Positions 33,543 through 46,269 of a stretch of 64,000 nt of DNA are shown here, in pieces. Source of the DNA: Calonectria ilicicola (Eukaryota > Ascomycota > Sordariomycetes > Hypocreales > Nectriaceae); contig CP085825.1 in NCBI GenBank assembly GCA_020809705.1, positions 6,200,001-6,264,000 of the forward strand, read 5' to 3'. The notes beneath the pieces were generated by a model. The model did not search any database. It was not told the origin of the DNA and saw nothing but the letters and a program-made list of their open reading frames with translations. The translations under genes were made by a program, and so were the position numbers. Position 1 is the first letter of the stretch, and each line of letters starts with the position of its first letter.

Positions 33543-35049
33543 CTAGTAGTAGGCATTTCCCGGTGTACTCGTGCTCCTTGCATAATCTCCAGACGTCCCA
33601 GGGAAGGCCCCGACAGGAGCAGATGGGCCGCCTTTGATTTCGTCATCCGAGCTCAAGTCATTTTCAAACCGATCGTCTTCATCCGGGGGCGCCCGCATGG
33701 CTTCTAAGTGCTCTCTGTCCAGCACAGGAGGCTCATATGGCTTGATGGTATGAATCTCACGACCAGATGGTATCTTAGACAGGAGTGTATTAATGGGAGG
33801 GATGGGCCGTGTGTTCATCTATCGCCATAATTAGATGATAAACGCCGTAATGAAGGGGTGGATTACTTACTGTGTCGTTGATCTTGTTCCATTTCGTGTC
33901 GAGCATTTCCAAAATTCGAGTTTCCTCTAATTTGCCACCATCAGAACCCCAAGCTGCTTCTTTGTCGACCCGTCTATCCTCTCGCTTCTCTGTCAGATCT
34001 TTCTTGAACCGGCTAAAGCTAAGACCCTTCTTTGAATTGTCCTTAACTTCTACGCCAAGCTCCTGGAGGCCAGCTCGAGCCCAGGCGATGCCGTCGGCTG
34101 TCTCACCACCCAATTCGGCGTCGATTCCAAAAAATCGACAGGCACGGGCTCGGCTTGTTCGACGCAGATCATCGATATACTTTAGAAGACCTGAACTGAT
34201 TTTCTGGCCTCCTGATGTGGCGGAGCCACATAGAGAAGCTGCTTTGGCGGCATGTTCCGAGGCCGCTAAACATAAACGAGCGTAGAGATGGGCGCGAACT
34301 TTGGGGATATCCGGAGCTTTGTACATCCATTCCTTGTCATTCTTGTTTCGATCCTGAGCTACTGCAGCTGGATATGGGTCATCTTTGAGAACGGCAAGGA
34401 GTGTTGCCTCCGCAAGCGTCAAACAAGCCAGCGCCCGGGCGGTCCCGGGTGAGATGTCAACGCAAGGGGGGCTCACAGATATATTCTCTCCTCGGTTGGC
34501 GAGGTAGTCGTAGACAGAAGCAGCTTCAAGTAAGCTCTTTGTAGCAGAGGTGATCGCCGTGGTCCGCTCCTGCGTTCCTAAGAATTCTTGGTTGATGGAA
34601 TATAACGGTTGTAAAATCGATCTAGCTGTTAGAACATGAGAAAAGCCCAGGCTGGACAGAACGAAAAAAATCTCATGTTCCAAAGAGGTAATCTTTACAC
34701 GAGCCCTCTCACGACCGGGTACCACATCGCCAGATAAGGTGGGTCTCCACTCGATATTGGGTGCTGATTTGAGAACGACGCTGATGACTTCTCCCCCAGG
34801 TAGCACTTTGTTGCTTAAGCCATCATCTATGGCCAGAAGGTACGGGATATAGCCCGTTAAGCTGGAAATAACAGTGTTGAGATTGGAAACCTGCGAACTT
34901 GGTGGCAGTCTTTTGTGCTTCTTGAGTGCATCACGCACTACCCCGCGATAGGTGCTTGCGTTGAGGGGTAGTGATGGATGCGAGTCACAGCTGAAGCTGG
35001 AGGAGAAGGAGAAGGCGGATGTAGTGGGAAGTACAAAGGGGAACGGCAT
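33543..35049 (-). CDS. palC: pH-response regulator PalC
   Basis: Component of the Pal/Rim ambient-pH signalling complex that links ESCRT-III (Vps32) to PalA/PalB and PacC cleavage under alkaline conditions. Two exons (35049-33871 and 33818-33543) join at phase 0, with a 52-nt intron, to 484 residues. The BRO1-type domain covers most of the first 390 residues, including the [19 protein letters not shown] helix region and [13 protein letters not shown] short polar C-terminus follows with [32 protein letters not shown] and a YY ending. These segments are familiar from PalC proteins of Sordariomycetes and Aspergillus. It shares a 312-bp divergent promoter with ALG6. Confidence 0.9.
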
Positions 35050-35361
35050 CTTAGTATAGCATGAATATGGACTCTAAAGATCCAAAATCGAACCACGTAG
35101 ACGCTTCAAGAAAGGAATGAGGCTCCCACGGCCTCTAGAGCTGTCGTCGGGTCCGGGCATCGTAATACAGTGCACGTTAGGGAACATGACACAGTGTACA
35201 AAGCTCTCCGGGGTTGTTCCGAATACGGGCAGCTTTCTGGTTGACGCACGTAGAGCTCCACCAAAATTTCCGGGGGATTACAAGTGTACCACGTATTCAT
35301 TGCGCTGCCCTTCATTCATGAAGCTCGCGTGTATCCTTGAACCCCCATACGCGCGGTGACA
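35050..35361. promoter_or_regulatory. Divergent promoter, palC and ALG6
   Basis: Only 312 bp lie between the two start codons, so both genes must be controlled from this stretch. I see no clear TATA box. Co-regulation is possible but not shown. Confidence 0.6.
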
Positions 35362-37186
35362 ATGGCTGGCCCTTCACCGTCGCCGCACAAGTCGCGGCGC
35401 AAGATCAAGAAACCTGGAAATGGCAACGAAAAAATGAACCGCTCTGAGGCTCTGGTGCGAATGCCTAGCTTCCCTCTGGCCTCTTTCCTTTGGCCGGCGC
35501 GCTCGTCGTCGTCACAATGGGAAGTGCTGCCACTGGTCCTGATGGTAGTTGGCCTTTTCAGATGGGCCGCAGGCCTTTGGGGATACTCTGGTAGGCTGAC
35601 TTCTCAATTACCATGTCATGGCCGTTTATTAACACTGGTGTCTAGGTTTCCAGAAACCACCCATGTTCGGCGACTACGAAGCTCAACGTCACTGGATGGA
35701 GCTCACGATTCACCTGCCGATTTCCCAATGGTACTTTCACGACTTGCAGTGGTGGGGTCTCGACTATCCTCCCCTCACTGCCTACCATAGCTGGCTCCTG
35801 GGCAAGATTGGCTCCTCGATCGACCCATCATGGTTCGCTCTTTTTGCCTCCCGAGGCTCCGAAGACCCTAACCTCAAGATCTTCATGCGCGCCACCGTCA
35901 TTATATCCGAATACCTCATATATGTCCCGGCTACCATCGTCTTCGTGCGACGATACAGTCGTCTTCAGGGGGTCGCGAACTGGAGGTCTTCAATCGCTCT
36001 GGTCGCAATCCTCATGCAACCCGCGACGATGCTCATTGACCATGTCCACTTCCAATACAACACCGTTATGCTTGGATTCGTTATTGCCAGCATGTCAAGC
36101 ATGTTGGCGGAGCGATACAAGTGGGCAGCCGTGTTTTTCGTTGGAGCTTTGGGTTTTAAGCAGATGGCCCTGTACTACGCCTTTACCGTCTTCGCTTACC
36201 TTTTGGGACGATGCCTTGCCCCCCGTATCAACCTAACTCGTCTCTTCGGCATTGCCCTTGTTACTGCCGTTTCCTTTGCCGTATTGGTTCTGCCCATTGT
36301 CGCCGGTACTTTGTACGATAGCAGCCGTGGCATTGACTCGCGGCCTGAGTTCGATGGGCCACCTCCACCACTTCCTTTGTTCCCCGGCCTTGCCGACTAC
36401 CTTGATACGGAGTCGTTTTATTATCCCCTTGTTCAACAGGTGGTTCAGATGATCCACCGTATCTTTCCATTTGCCCGCGGCTTATTTGAGGACAAAGTCG
36501 CCAACTTTTGGTGCGCGGCCAACGTCATCATCAAGCTTCGAAACTACCCTCCGGATCTCCTTCAGAAGGCGTCTCTTGGTGCCACTATTCTCTCCATTAT
36601 TCCGCCAAATCTTATTCTCTTCCTGCGACCCAGAAAGACCACCCTGCCTTACGCTTTCGCCGCTACTGCCTGGGGCTTCTTTCTGTTCAGTTATCAGGTC
36701 CACGAGAAGAGTGTCTTGTTGCCACTGATGCCCATGACCCTGCTACTTGCCGGAAAGGAAGGACTTAATGAGAGCACTAGGGCGTGGGTGGGATTTGCTA
36801 ATATGCTTGGCGCTTGGACAATGTTCCCTCTGCTTCGTCGCGTGGACCTAAGAGTTCCTTACACAGTATTGTCTCTCCTCTGGGCATACCTTTTGGGGCT
36901 TCCGCCGACATCTCTAAGTGCTTACTTCGCGCCTGGGCAGAAGGCCTGGATCCAATGGGGCACCGCCCTCTTGCACTGGTCGTTTTATGGGTTCATGGCG
37001 GTGTGGCATGTAGTCAATGAATTCGTTGTCCCTCCTACTGACAAGCCGGACCTCTGGGTCGTGGCAAACGTTGGTGTCGGCGCTACCGGTTTCATTATCT
37101 GCTATTTGTGGTGCTTATGGAGACTGGTGGAAGAGAGCGATTTCTTCTCCGCTCGGGCATCGGCAAACAAAGCCAAGACCCAGTAA
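35362..37186 (+). CDS. ALG6: Dolichyl pyrophosphate Man9GlcNAc2 alpha-1,3-glucosyltransferase
   Basis: ER-membrane enzyme that adds the first glucose to the lipid-linked oligosaccharide for N-glycosylation, using dolichyl-phosphate-glucose. Two exons (35362-35590, 35646-37186; 55-nt intron) give 589 residues, with the frame confirmed at the split Gly codon 77. It is a GT57-family multi-spanning protein. The first luminal loop has GDYEAQRHWMELT and DYPPL (116-120), both hallmarks of ALG6. IDHVHFQYN and GFKQMALYYAF are also conserved. About eleven hydrophobic segments follow. The C-terminus is short and Lys-rich (ANKAKTQ), perhaps an ER-retrieval signal. ALG8 is the nearest alternative, but the length and loop motifs favour ALG6. 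Confidence 0.93.
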
Positions 37187-39920
37187 GGGCAAGATGGTAG
37201 ATGAGATATTTGGTAATAATGTCATTGATTCAATGTACTGTTCACATTTCCAAAGAACGCGTGCGGGATGAAGGTAAAAGCGGGCTCAAGTCGTGAATAC
37301 CAAATGGTTTTGTTTTGTTAGTGTACGAATGGTGGGATTATGTGATGCTATTAGTTTAAAATATAGTTCTCTAATGGGAAAGGTTCTAATCCATATTAAG
37401 GAGGGTGTGTGATCCATTTCTTACGGAATCTCGTGTGTAAAAGAATTCATCATCTCGCCTCCTAAATACGGAAAATAATTATGGCCGAGCTTGTCATTCG
37501 CTGTTTGGAGGCTCCAAGTCCCCTGAGCTAACGAGAACCAAGCCACTCTCACTATTGGTGGCATTGAACGCTTGGCAGCTGGCGTTGTAAAATGGTCCCC
37601 GGAGACCCATGTGGCGGTATTGATGCGGCTTGGCATCTTACTTTTGAAGCCCAATTTCCTCTTTCTAATAGTTAAGCCACATCGCCCACTCGCGAGTTAT
37701 ACGGGAGAAACAGACGTCAAATTCTCACAAGGTCCCGTGGGCGGCTTGGCAAAGCTGGCATCTGCTTGACCTGGCCGTGGCCGGCTAGATAGGGCTGGGT
37801 TGAGCAAAAATCCATTGGGCCACTCAGGCAGGATACCGCACTTTGATGTGATCTGGAAGGTTGGACACAACGTTCTTTGTTACCGGCACATGTCCACTAC
37901 CGAACCTGGCTTTAGTTTCTGATGCGGGGGATTTACCTGATGACCTTGTTGATCACCCTGGTCTGTTTCGCTTCAGCCACTGTACATGCATGGTCCCGGC
38001 GGCTTGATGTGGAAACAAATCTACGACATGGCTGGAAAAGGAAGAAGGAAGGAAAGGAAAACCATTGCAAAGTCAAAAAAACAAGCAAGAGGGAGAATGC
38101 ACTGGTTTTCCTCTCGCATTTGCTAATTCCCTTTGGGCGAACAAGACTCGCGTGTTCGTGCTTCGGGTGCTTCCAGGTACATACAGGTACAGGACTTTTG
38201 GTTGCATGAGCTGCATCTTGCCCGCCCATCAACTAGAGCGCCGCTTCAACAAGGAAGGTGCGTTGGCTCGCCCTATAGCGTCCACTCTATCTTGACGTGC
38301 TCCTGGGACATTCCCTCCGGCACCAACAGAATTTCGCGTCTTGACCCGTATGCAGCACTCCGAACCACCTCCAGCCCCCGGTATTTTGCATTCAGCTCCG
38401 CTGTGGGATCGCCCATGTCTGAGACCTTATCGCAGAGCACAGAGTAGAGAGCGCAGAGTGCATATGCAACAGAAGACCTTGTTGGTCGGCCACACCGCTG
38501 TGCACCGCCGGCTACGCCACGACCCATGGCTGAACCAACGGAAGTATCTTGGGGAGACATGGTGGGTGTAAGCGAGTGTATGCAACCCCCCAGCACCACA
38601 AAGAATACCCGCTGGACCTATTGATGGTCTCGACGTTGCATTCTAAACCAGGTTCCATCAATAGGAATTCGTTCCCGCTCCGATCTCTACTCCTCCTTGG
38701 ACATCTAGCTTTATTCCAACTGCTGCATCTGGATGGAGCACCCTTGTGCAAGTTATCCAACGAAAGGCCAACATATTGACCAAGATGCTCAGCTCTAACC
38801 CTGTGCTTGTTTCTAAACGAAGCCAGCAGTGCGCTTTTTTGTGGTCACATGTACTGCCTGTCCGCATTCCAGCTTTTGTCTTGGCTTTGGATGCTCGCTC
38901 CTGAGTGAGACTTGCTATGACAATCCTGCTATGATCATCACGATACGTATACACCTGTCCCCAATGGTACACCTCGGTGGGGATGACAAAGATTCTCCTT
39001 GAGTTTGAGGGAAAAAAAGACTACCTATCGGTAGTATACATACGAGTAGCAGTAAGCACCAGCCTTGCTATGCTTGCACACCCCCCAGTCTCACCCCAGC
39101 ATTGTCAATGGCACCCAACCTATCATGACCATGCCAATGCGCGGCCGCCCATGGTAGCGGGCTTCCTAGGGCTTAGGAGGCATGGGGGGGTTTGATGTAC
39201 AAGGGTGTGGCCTAAGCTTGATTTTGAGGTTTTTTTGTTTCTTTTTTTATGTCTGTAAATGATCTGCCACCTGTGGTCATCATCGCCGTGTTGAGAAGCA
39301 CTCTTTATCCATCGTCCAACGACCATCACCACCAATACTCAGATTTAGCACACAGAAGCGCTGGTCATTCGGTCTTGTATGTTGGTGGTGCTCAGTGAAA
39401 CTCGTATCCTCAAACCAGCCAGACTCCACGATAGACATCCACCACCCTCTGCAAGATGTAGCTCAACTTCAGTTGGGTGTGGCGGAGGGGTCCCGGGCCA
39501 CGGTGATCAACGGGCTTGATGGTTAGCGGCAGCTGTCTCCTGCACTTGAACGGGCCTACTTTCCACTCTCGTGTTGGCTCCATCCTTTAGTATGGATGGC
39601 TTCCGACCTCCGGCCTTTGTCGCTAAGTGCCTGTGTCCATCAGCGGCCTTGGCTGGCTGTCTCTAGCCCCCAATGAAGGATCATGATTTCTTGGCTGTCA
39701 TACTCCCTACACCCTCTCTGCCCAACTTGTTGTACCCTGCCCGTCGCCCGATTAGTCCGACACGGTAAACAATATCATACATTACTCAGCTCTCCCGTCT
39801 CCCTCCCCAAACTCTTGTGTTTCCTTTTCTCCGTTCTCGCTTTTCTCACTGTTACTTTACTAGTCCCTAATTTCACTTGTATCTTCAAGTTGTTTCTGGG
39901 AAGCGAGGTGCCATCTCACA
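37187..39920. other. 2.7-kb intergenic region
   Basis: ALG6 3' flank, then unassigned DNA, then the promoter of the cupredoxin-like gene. The stretch 39680-39920 is pyrimidine-rich and looks like promoter plus leader. I found no ORF with a family resemblance and no multi-exon model. Confidence 0.45.
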
Positions 39921-41338
39921 ATGTTGCCGAAGACACTCCTCACATTATCCATTCTCTTGATGGGAACATGGGCACAGTCAACCACAGAAGAAGCCTCTGC
40001 GTCCGCCACCGATGCATCTGCTACGGCAACAGAATCTTCGACCAAGACCTCGAGTGGAGATGGCATAACGACGCATACTGTCAACGTTGGAGCGGTTGGT
40101 TTTTGCATCTGACAATACAACAAACTCATGCTAACGATCCCTTAGGCCGGCCACAAATTTACACCTTCAGAAATAGAGGCTGATGTTGGAGACGTTATCG
40201 AGTGGCGGTTTTATCCTACCCAACATTGGGTGATTCGAGCGGATTTTAACAGCCCATGCATCCCTTATGAATACACCGAGACGAATGGACCAGGCTTTTC
40301 AAGTGGCATGCAGACAGTGCAAGCAATTACGAATGATGTGAGTGACTCAATACCTAAACAGATTTATGGGATGGGTCTGATATTTTTAGGGCCCTCGTTA
40401 CCGCGTCCGAGTAAACAATACCGATCCGATCTTTTTTTATTGCGGCGCCCCCGGCTCATGCTACCATTATAAAATGATGGGTGTTATTAACCCCGTATGA
40501 ATGAAACCAAATCTACTGTATCACGAATAATCATATCTGACTTGCCGTACAGACCAAAAATGAGACACTAAAGGAACACCTTGCCAAGGCTGAGGATCTG
40601 GATTTCCAACTTACACCTGGCCAGCCATTCCCGACCGAAACTGATCCTGGGTCAAAGGAAACAGGCTCATCCAACTCCGATGAAGACAACCAGTCTGATA
40701 ACAGCAGCGATAGCAGCTCTGGTCATCATAAGCTATCCCCGGGCGCGATTGCTGGAATCGCAATTGGTAGCGCTGCGGTTCTGTTACTTGCTGGTGGAAT
40801 GATCTACCTATGTGGACGACGCGGAGGATTTGACAAGGCCTATCGAAAGAGCTTCCGCAATAGCGCCGCTCCGATGTATAACAACGTACCGCCTGTTGCC
40901 GAACATCACACACCAAGCACGGCTGCGGGTAGTGTGTGGACCGGCCAGAAGCAAGCGAGCCCCATGTCGGCATATGGTCAGAGCCCTCCAATGAGCCCCC
41001 AGCATTCAGGCTATGGAGTGCAGCCCGGATTTTCTCCGATGGTGGCTCAGGATGGTACAATTGGGTCGTACTAGTAAGTTCATTGACCTTCGCCGCACTA
41101 TGATGCGCATTGTTAACACGATAGTAGTAGCGACCAACATGCACAGCATCTCGCCGTGCCACGCCACGCGGAGTCACCAAGACCCCATGAACAATTAGCG
41201 CCTGCTGAACTTCCTGCCTCGGGAGACCCGGGGAACTCGCCTCTTCCAGCCTATGAAAACACCCGGCATGATCATGGTGAGCAGCCACGAACCTATTCCT
41301 GGGCTGGCGAGGAGTCCGCCTATCGCCCGACCAAATAA
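39921..41338 (+). CDS. Cell-surface protein with cupredoxin-like domain and one membrane span
   Basis: Five exons (39921-40094, 40146-40337, 40390-40494, 40553-41073, 41125-41338) join in frame to 401 residues. A signal peptide (MLPKTLLTLSILLMGTWAQ) and a Ser/Thr-rich spacer lead to a cupredoxin domain at about 52-157. That domain has AGHKFTPSEIEADVGDVIEW, a His in TQHWVIRADF, and a Cys/His/Met group in FYCGAPGSCYH and MMGV that could bind type-1 copper. A Ser/Asp-rich linker precedes a transmembrane helix (about 222-244) ending CGRRGG, then a Pro/Gln/His-rich cytosolic tail. The family is often called extracellular serine-rich protein; fungal members usually lack a demonstrated function. The tail with TM distinguishes it from GPI-anchored relatives and might signal inward. 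Confidence 0.85.
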
Positions 41339-42594
41339 CCTCACACACAATTTTATCGGGGATAATAAAACAATACAAAATCTACTTGAAACTTGAAATT
41401 CCGGAGCATGGGGATATACGGGAGTTGAGTGCGGATTATCACCCCCAGGGACGTTTGCCCTATTAATACGGGGATCAGGAGTTACTGCATCTGTCGAACC
41501 GCTGATGGCAGTTTCCGTAACTGGAAGGAGTTGGTGATTTCGGGATGATTTATTAACCGAGCCATTTTTACATGTACCATTCGATATTATTTGTGGCGTT
41601 GGGGTTTCATTCTCAATCTACTTGAGCTTGCTACTACACAGCGGATCTGGCATGCGAACTACCAAGCGAAAAATCGCTTACATAGAAATTATTTTGCTTT
41701 AATCTCTTAAGAAAAAATTCGGCTCAACCGTGTGTTACATTAGGACGTGGATTTGTAATTTAGCTATTCAAGTGCATTTCCCTCTATGAGACGTCTAAGT
41801 GCGATCTGTTTTTAGCGACCTTGGATCACCAATTACTTGTTCGTTGACCAAAAAAAAACCGCTGTGCAGGGTAGGTTGGGAGGCTGTGGGACAACCCGTT
41901 CCAAATTGGAACCTGACTGGGCTGACAAAGTGCATCGAACGTGGCGGAGCACATGGCGCGAACAACGGCTGCGCGTGCGCATGCACTGCCGTAAGCTTGC
42001 AGGAATGCTAAATCTGGAACTGGAGGGCTATGCGAATTAGATAATAGGGTGAATCTAAGGGAGAATCGTGCTGGCGCGCCAAGTATACAAAGTATAAAGA
42101 ATCTCCTCTAGCATGGTCCACTTGGTACTGGCGCCGGGGCTGTTTATTTTTTTTCCCTTTGAGAAATGATGCGCCATTCTTGAAGCGCGGTCTTGATGCG
42201 TATTTCCAGTAACGTTACACTGACATGATTGATGTGATTTTCCAACAAGCAGGCCCTTTGTTGGAGGAAGAGAATAGCTCCGGTACAATAAGGCACTAGC
42301 CCCATCACAGACCCTGTGGAATGGTATTCCAAAAGGGAAAAAAAGATCATGGAGAGCAGACATTACAAACGGCAGGAGGATGGATAAAGAAACAGAATTT
42401 CCGAAGAAGCATGCCTAGCCATTTTTATTTTCATAAGCCATATCTAAATGCCGTCCTTTTAAAAGAACCCCATCCAGCCGAGGCACCTAATCCTCCCACG
42501 CCATAGACATGTAAGAACCGGCGCACATTTTGTGCAAAACTTCTCCGAAATTCGCGAGGGGTCGTAACTGTGCAATTCTCTATTGAGAAATCGC
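41339..42594. other. Convergent intergenic region
   Basis: 3' flanks of the cupredoxin-like gene and of ribosomal P2 meet here. Short ORFs at 41795-42040 and 42055-42363 have no feature to support them. Confidence 0.45.
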
Positions 42595-43057
42595 TTAGTC
42601 GAAGAGACCGAAGCCCATATCCTCGTCGGACTCCTCCTTCTCTGTAGTGGTTGTTAGCATGGTATTCTAAATGATTAGGTATTGTGCAAAGAAACGTACC
42701 CTCTTCCTTCTCCTCCTCCTTGGCCTCCTCAGCAGCACCGCCAGCAGCGGCACCACCAGCGGCGGCAGCGCCACCGGCACCGCCAGAGGGAACGGAAGCA
42801 AGCTTCTCGGAACCAGCAGCGATGAGCTATTAAAATATGTTAGAGAATCTGCATTGAAAAAAAAAATAAAAAATCGCGGATGTGGGTTTGTGTCATACCT
42901 CGTTGATGTCCTTGCCCTCAAGCTCGGAGATCAGGGTGTCGAGACGGTCGGAGTCGGCCTCAATTCCGACGGAGTCAAGGACCTTCTTGACATCGGCAGC
43001 GGAAGGGGAGGCGTTGCCGCCGAGGGTGAGAAGGAGGTAGGCAGCGAGGTGCTTCAT
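42595..43057 (-). CDS. 60S acidic ribosomal protein P2
   Basis: Forms P1/P2 heterodimers on the ribosomal stalk that recruit elongation factors. Three exons (43057-42899, 42826-42700, 42641-42595) give 110 residues. The N-terminal dimerisation domain starts [20 protein letters not shown] and includes ILDSVGIE-type sequence ([14 protein letters not shown]). An Ala/Gly hinge and acidic stretch follow. It ends [11 protein letters not shown], the conserved stalk tail. The [10 protein letters not shown] start identifies P2 rather than P1. A 5'-UTR intron is likely from 43151 to 43072: GTGAGC donor, TTCTAAC branch, CACAG acceptor, 14 bases before the ATG. Introns in the leader are common in ribosomal protein genes of filamentous fungi. 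Confidence 0.95.
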
Positions 43058-43792
43058 TTTGAAATTGGTTTCTGTGTGAAGGACTCTTGTTAGAATTCCA
43101 AAATTATATTCGACTGCGACAGTGCAAAGGGCGAGGAGGAGGGTTGCTCACGTTTTGAAGTTGGAGGAGAACAAGAGAAATCAATCAATTTAACCGCAAA
43201 TTGGGCGGAGACTGAAGCCTTCGAGTTCGTAGTTGAACGTTTGGAGTGACAAGGGAAAAAAGTTCCAAGTTTCGCAAAAGTTCGCGACCAATTTTGATCC
43301 TGTGGGAACAAAATCCACTTAGGCGAGCAATTAGGGCGGGGTGGGTTCGGAGCATGGCATGGCCGGGTCCCGATGACATCCGCACCGCCACATGCTGAAG
43401 ACATTGGTCACGTGCAGTGGCGTCGCGTTTCTTTGTGGCGTTCCCTGATTTCATCCTCCGCTTTGAAAGTTGGCCAGTGACTGTTTCTTTGTTCTTCACT
43501 GCCCGTACGCTTCCCCCTCACCCGCTATCGTGATCGCCTCGGTTTCTTTTGGCTCGAGTGTCGATTTCACGTGTATCAAACCATTTACGCAGGTTCTATC
43601 GCCTCTGCGCCAGCAGCCAGCAGATTCTTGACGGTCGTGCAAACGAAAAACGACAAGTGCCTGATATCGGTGCCAGCGAGCAACCGGATCGCTCAATGAC
43701 TCACTAATCCAACCCGAGGCTAGTTGCTTCTTTCTGACTCCAAAGGGTCTGTTTTATCATATTTTAGACCCATCTGGCCACCAGTGGACGCG
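43058..43792. promoter_or_regulatory. Divergent promoter, ribosomal P2 and SPT2
   Basis: 735 bp separate the start codons. The left part holds the P2 leader with its likely intron (43151-43072). No gene is supported in the rest. Confidence 0.55.
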
Positions 43793-45056
43793 ATGCCGGT
43801 ATGAAACGACCCGATCTATCCAAAGTTTGACGACGTGAAAAAGACTGACATTGATGGCCAAGATCGGGGACCTCCTCGCGCAGATCACCGGCAATGAGCC
43901 GTCTTCAGACCCCGCACCGAGCCTCCCGAGGACGAATACTCTACCCAAGCGGAAGGCCGATGAGGATTTGCGTCTGAATACCTCCAAGACACCGCGGACC
44001 ACTACATTGTCCAGCACGGTGGCGCCGAGGCCCGAGGCCATGAGACCTCCACGTCCAGTCGAGACATCTGCTCCACCGTACAGGTCAACACAGCCATCAC
44101 GACCTTTAGATAGACCAAACGCGTCTCAACGGTCTTCACATGGCACTGGCTCCAAATCAAACTTTTTATCTTCGAGACCGTTGAATGGGGGCAACAGGGT
44201 TCAGAAGCCTCACCAACCCAGCCGACCGTCACCTGGACCATCAGGTGCTCCCGTCGCGTCTCGAGGCGTGCCACCAAAGAAGGGATCGTTTGCAGAAATT
44301 TTAGCAAGAGGCCAACGGGCACAGGCCGTGATGGGCCAGGTTGGCAAGATCCAACATAAAAAAGTTGCCAAGGGTCCTGGTGGAGCTCCTGCAGCAGCAG
44401 CAGCTACACCAACCACAGCAACACCTTCAGCTGGCAAGAAGGACGACCCAAGAGCCGCCCCGCGGTCGTCGAACAAGAAGTTGCCGCAAAGGCCAGGCTA
44501 CTCTGGCACCTCGAAACCCGGACAGCGTGACAGCACGCCAGTTAACGGAAAGGACAGAGATGGGCGGAATGGCAAACCAGCACCCATGACAAAAGCTGAA
44601 CGTGCCAAGGCTGCCGCAGAAGAAGAGAAAGAGAAGAGGATTAAGAAGGCCGCCGCAGCAACAACAGGCTACACTGGTACTGCGAGACCCAAGCCTGGAA
44701 GCACTGTCAAGAAACATCGTGAAGCTCCCCGAGGTGGTGCTCTTCTCAATTCAAGACCATCTCGACCAAGTTCGTCTAAATCTCGCTTTGATGACGACTA
44801 TGATGAAGACATGGACGATTTCATCGACTATGACGACGAAGATGATGATGGAGGACCTCGCTACGACTATGCATCGGACGCGTCTTCTGATATGGAGGCA
44901 GGAATGGATGATATTGATGATGAGGAGCGACAGGCCGAAAGGATTGCTCGCCGTGAGGATATTGAAGAAGAACGATTGGAACGTAGTCTCAAGATGGCGA
45001 AAGAGGAACGCAAACGAAAAGCTTTGGAAGCTCTCAACTCTCGACGCCGACGATAG
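43793..45056 (+). CDS. SPT2 chromatin protein (histone chaperone)
   Basis: SPT2 binds H3-H4 and helps keep nucleosomes in place during transcription. I place the start at 43793: a six-base first exon (ATG CCG) is spliced over a 64-nt intron (43799-43862; donor GTATGA, branch CTGAC) to 43863-45056. This gives MPIGDLLAQITG, which fits the family start better than the in-frame ATG at 43851 inside the intron. The product has 399 residues. The middle is Lys/Pro/Ala-rich and disordered. The C-terminal 90 residues are the SPT2 signature: SRFDDDYDEDMDDFIDYDDE, then DDEERQAERIARREDIEEE, LERSLKMAKEERKRKALEA and a final Arg run. Acidic patch followed by basic helices is the known H3-H4 binding region. 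Confidence 0.9.
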
Positions 45057-46269
45057 CCCCGTTATCCCCCTTACAATATCGAACTCTCGCCCTATTGTTT
45101 CATTCAACGACACTCTATTTTACAACTCACTTTGCGAGAACGTGACCACGGTCGAGAAACTTGGGAATGGTGGCGTTTTTTTACATTGGATCGCCTTTTT
45201 CGCGCTGCAATTTTGCTTTGTTCCTTTGGGGACCACATTAGCGACGGAGTTGAATATCTGCTCATTTTATCTATCGCACGCGCTCGCGCTTGCAACAAAT
45301 TCACAAACGGTTTGCATGGCATGGTACATGGTTTGGTACAGGTGGAGGGTGGCTGGTGGCTTGTTCTGGCAGGGCTTGTGTACTGGACTGGACTGGAATG
45401 GACTTAAGATGTCGGGGAAGTGTGGGTGGTGCAGAAGCTATAGATATCAGGCGGTTGGGTATCCAGAATGGTCCTCGTTTAGACTTAATTTCTAAGGGTA
45501 CAAACCACTATTGTGTGTTTTCTTCTTCTTCAATCGGTCGGTACTCGACCTGAACAGCACTTTTGGAAGAAGTAGATTGTTTTGAAATAACGGGTTATTA
45601 TTAAATTGGGATTCATGTTAAAAAATGCAACTTTTCTGTAGTACAATACACGTTTGAAACACTCGACTCCGCAATTGCTCAACCTCGTCGTGATAACTAT
45701 AGCGTCGCTACTTTATGATGATCTTAGGGATACAATCGTTAAAAGGTCAAAGAGATCATTTACATTTACATGCTGCCTCTAGGTATCAGATCCATAAACT
45801 AACACGATGCCTCAAAACGCCTAAAGCAAGGTTTGTCCAGCGATAAAGCAAATGCGGCCCTCTCCTCGGAAGAATGAAAGCATAACCAAATGTCTGCCAG
45901 TCACCGCCTTTCCCCACGATATGCAAGAAATACAAACCACTATTTGAAGTGGCCAACGACACATATCAAGACAACTGGTGTACGGATGTAAGTAAGTGAA
46001 TGCAAAACTGAACCCTAAATGGATAGATAAGTAGAATAACTTTTGACAAGTGACTAGTTCTTTATCACGTCAAGACCCGAAATCCTCAAACACCCAGTTA
46101 CTCTAGGCATGATGCAAAAACAGGGCTAGTACTGATCCGAGGACGACTATCCAGGCAGCACACGCACCAAGATTCAATAGGGGCGGCTCACAAAAACAAG
46201 AGAGGGCCGCTGTCCGTTCACGCAAAACCAACAAAGTGAACGGAAATAATGATTGCCAAATCCGTCAAA
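45057..46269. other. Convergent intergenic region
   Basis: 3' flanks of SPT2 and of the NUFIP1-like gene meet in this 1.2 kb. The ORF at 44602-45495 that runs into it is an SPT2 shadow. Nothing else is supported. Confidence 0.45.

Noticed and set aside
44602..45495. Plus-strand 297-codon ORF
   Set aside because: Shifted-frame shadow of the SPT2 C-terminus running into its 3' flank.
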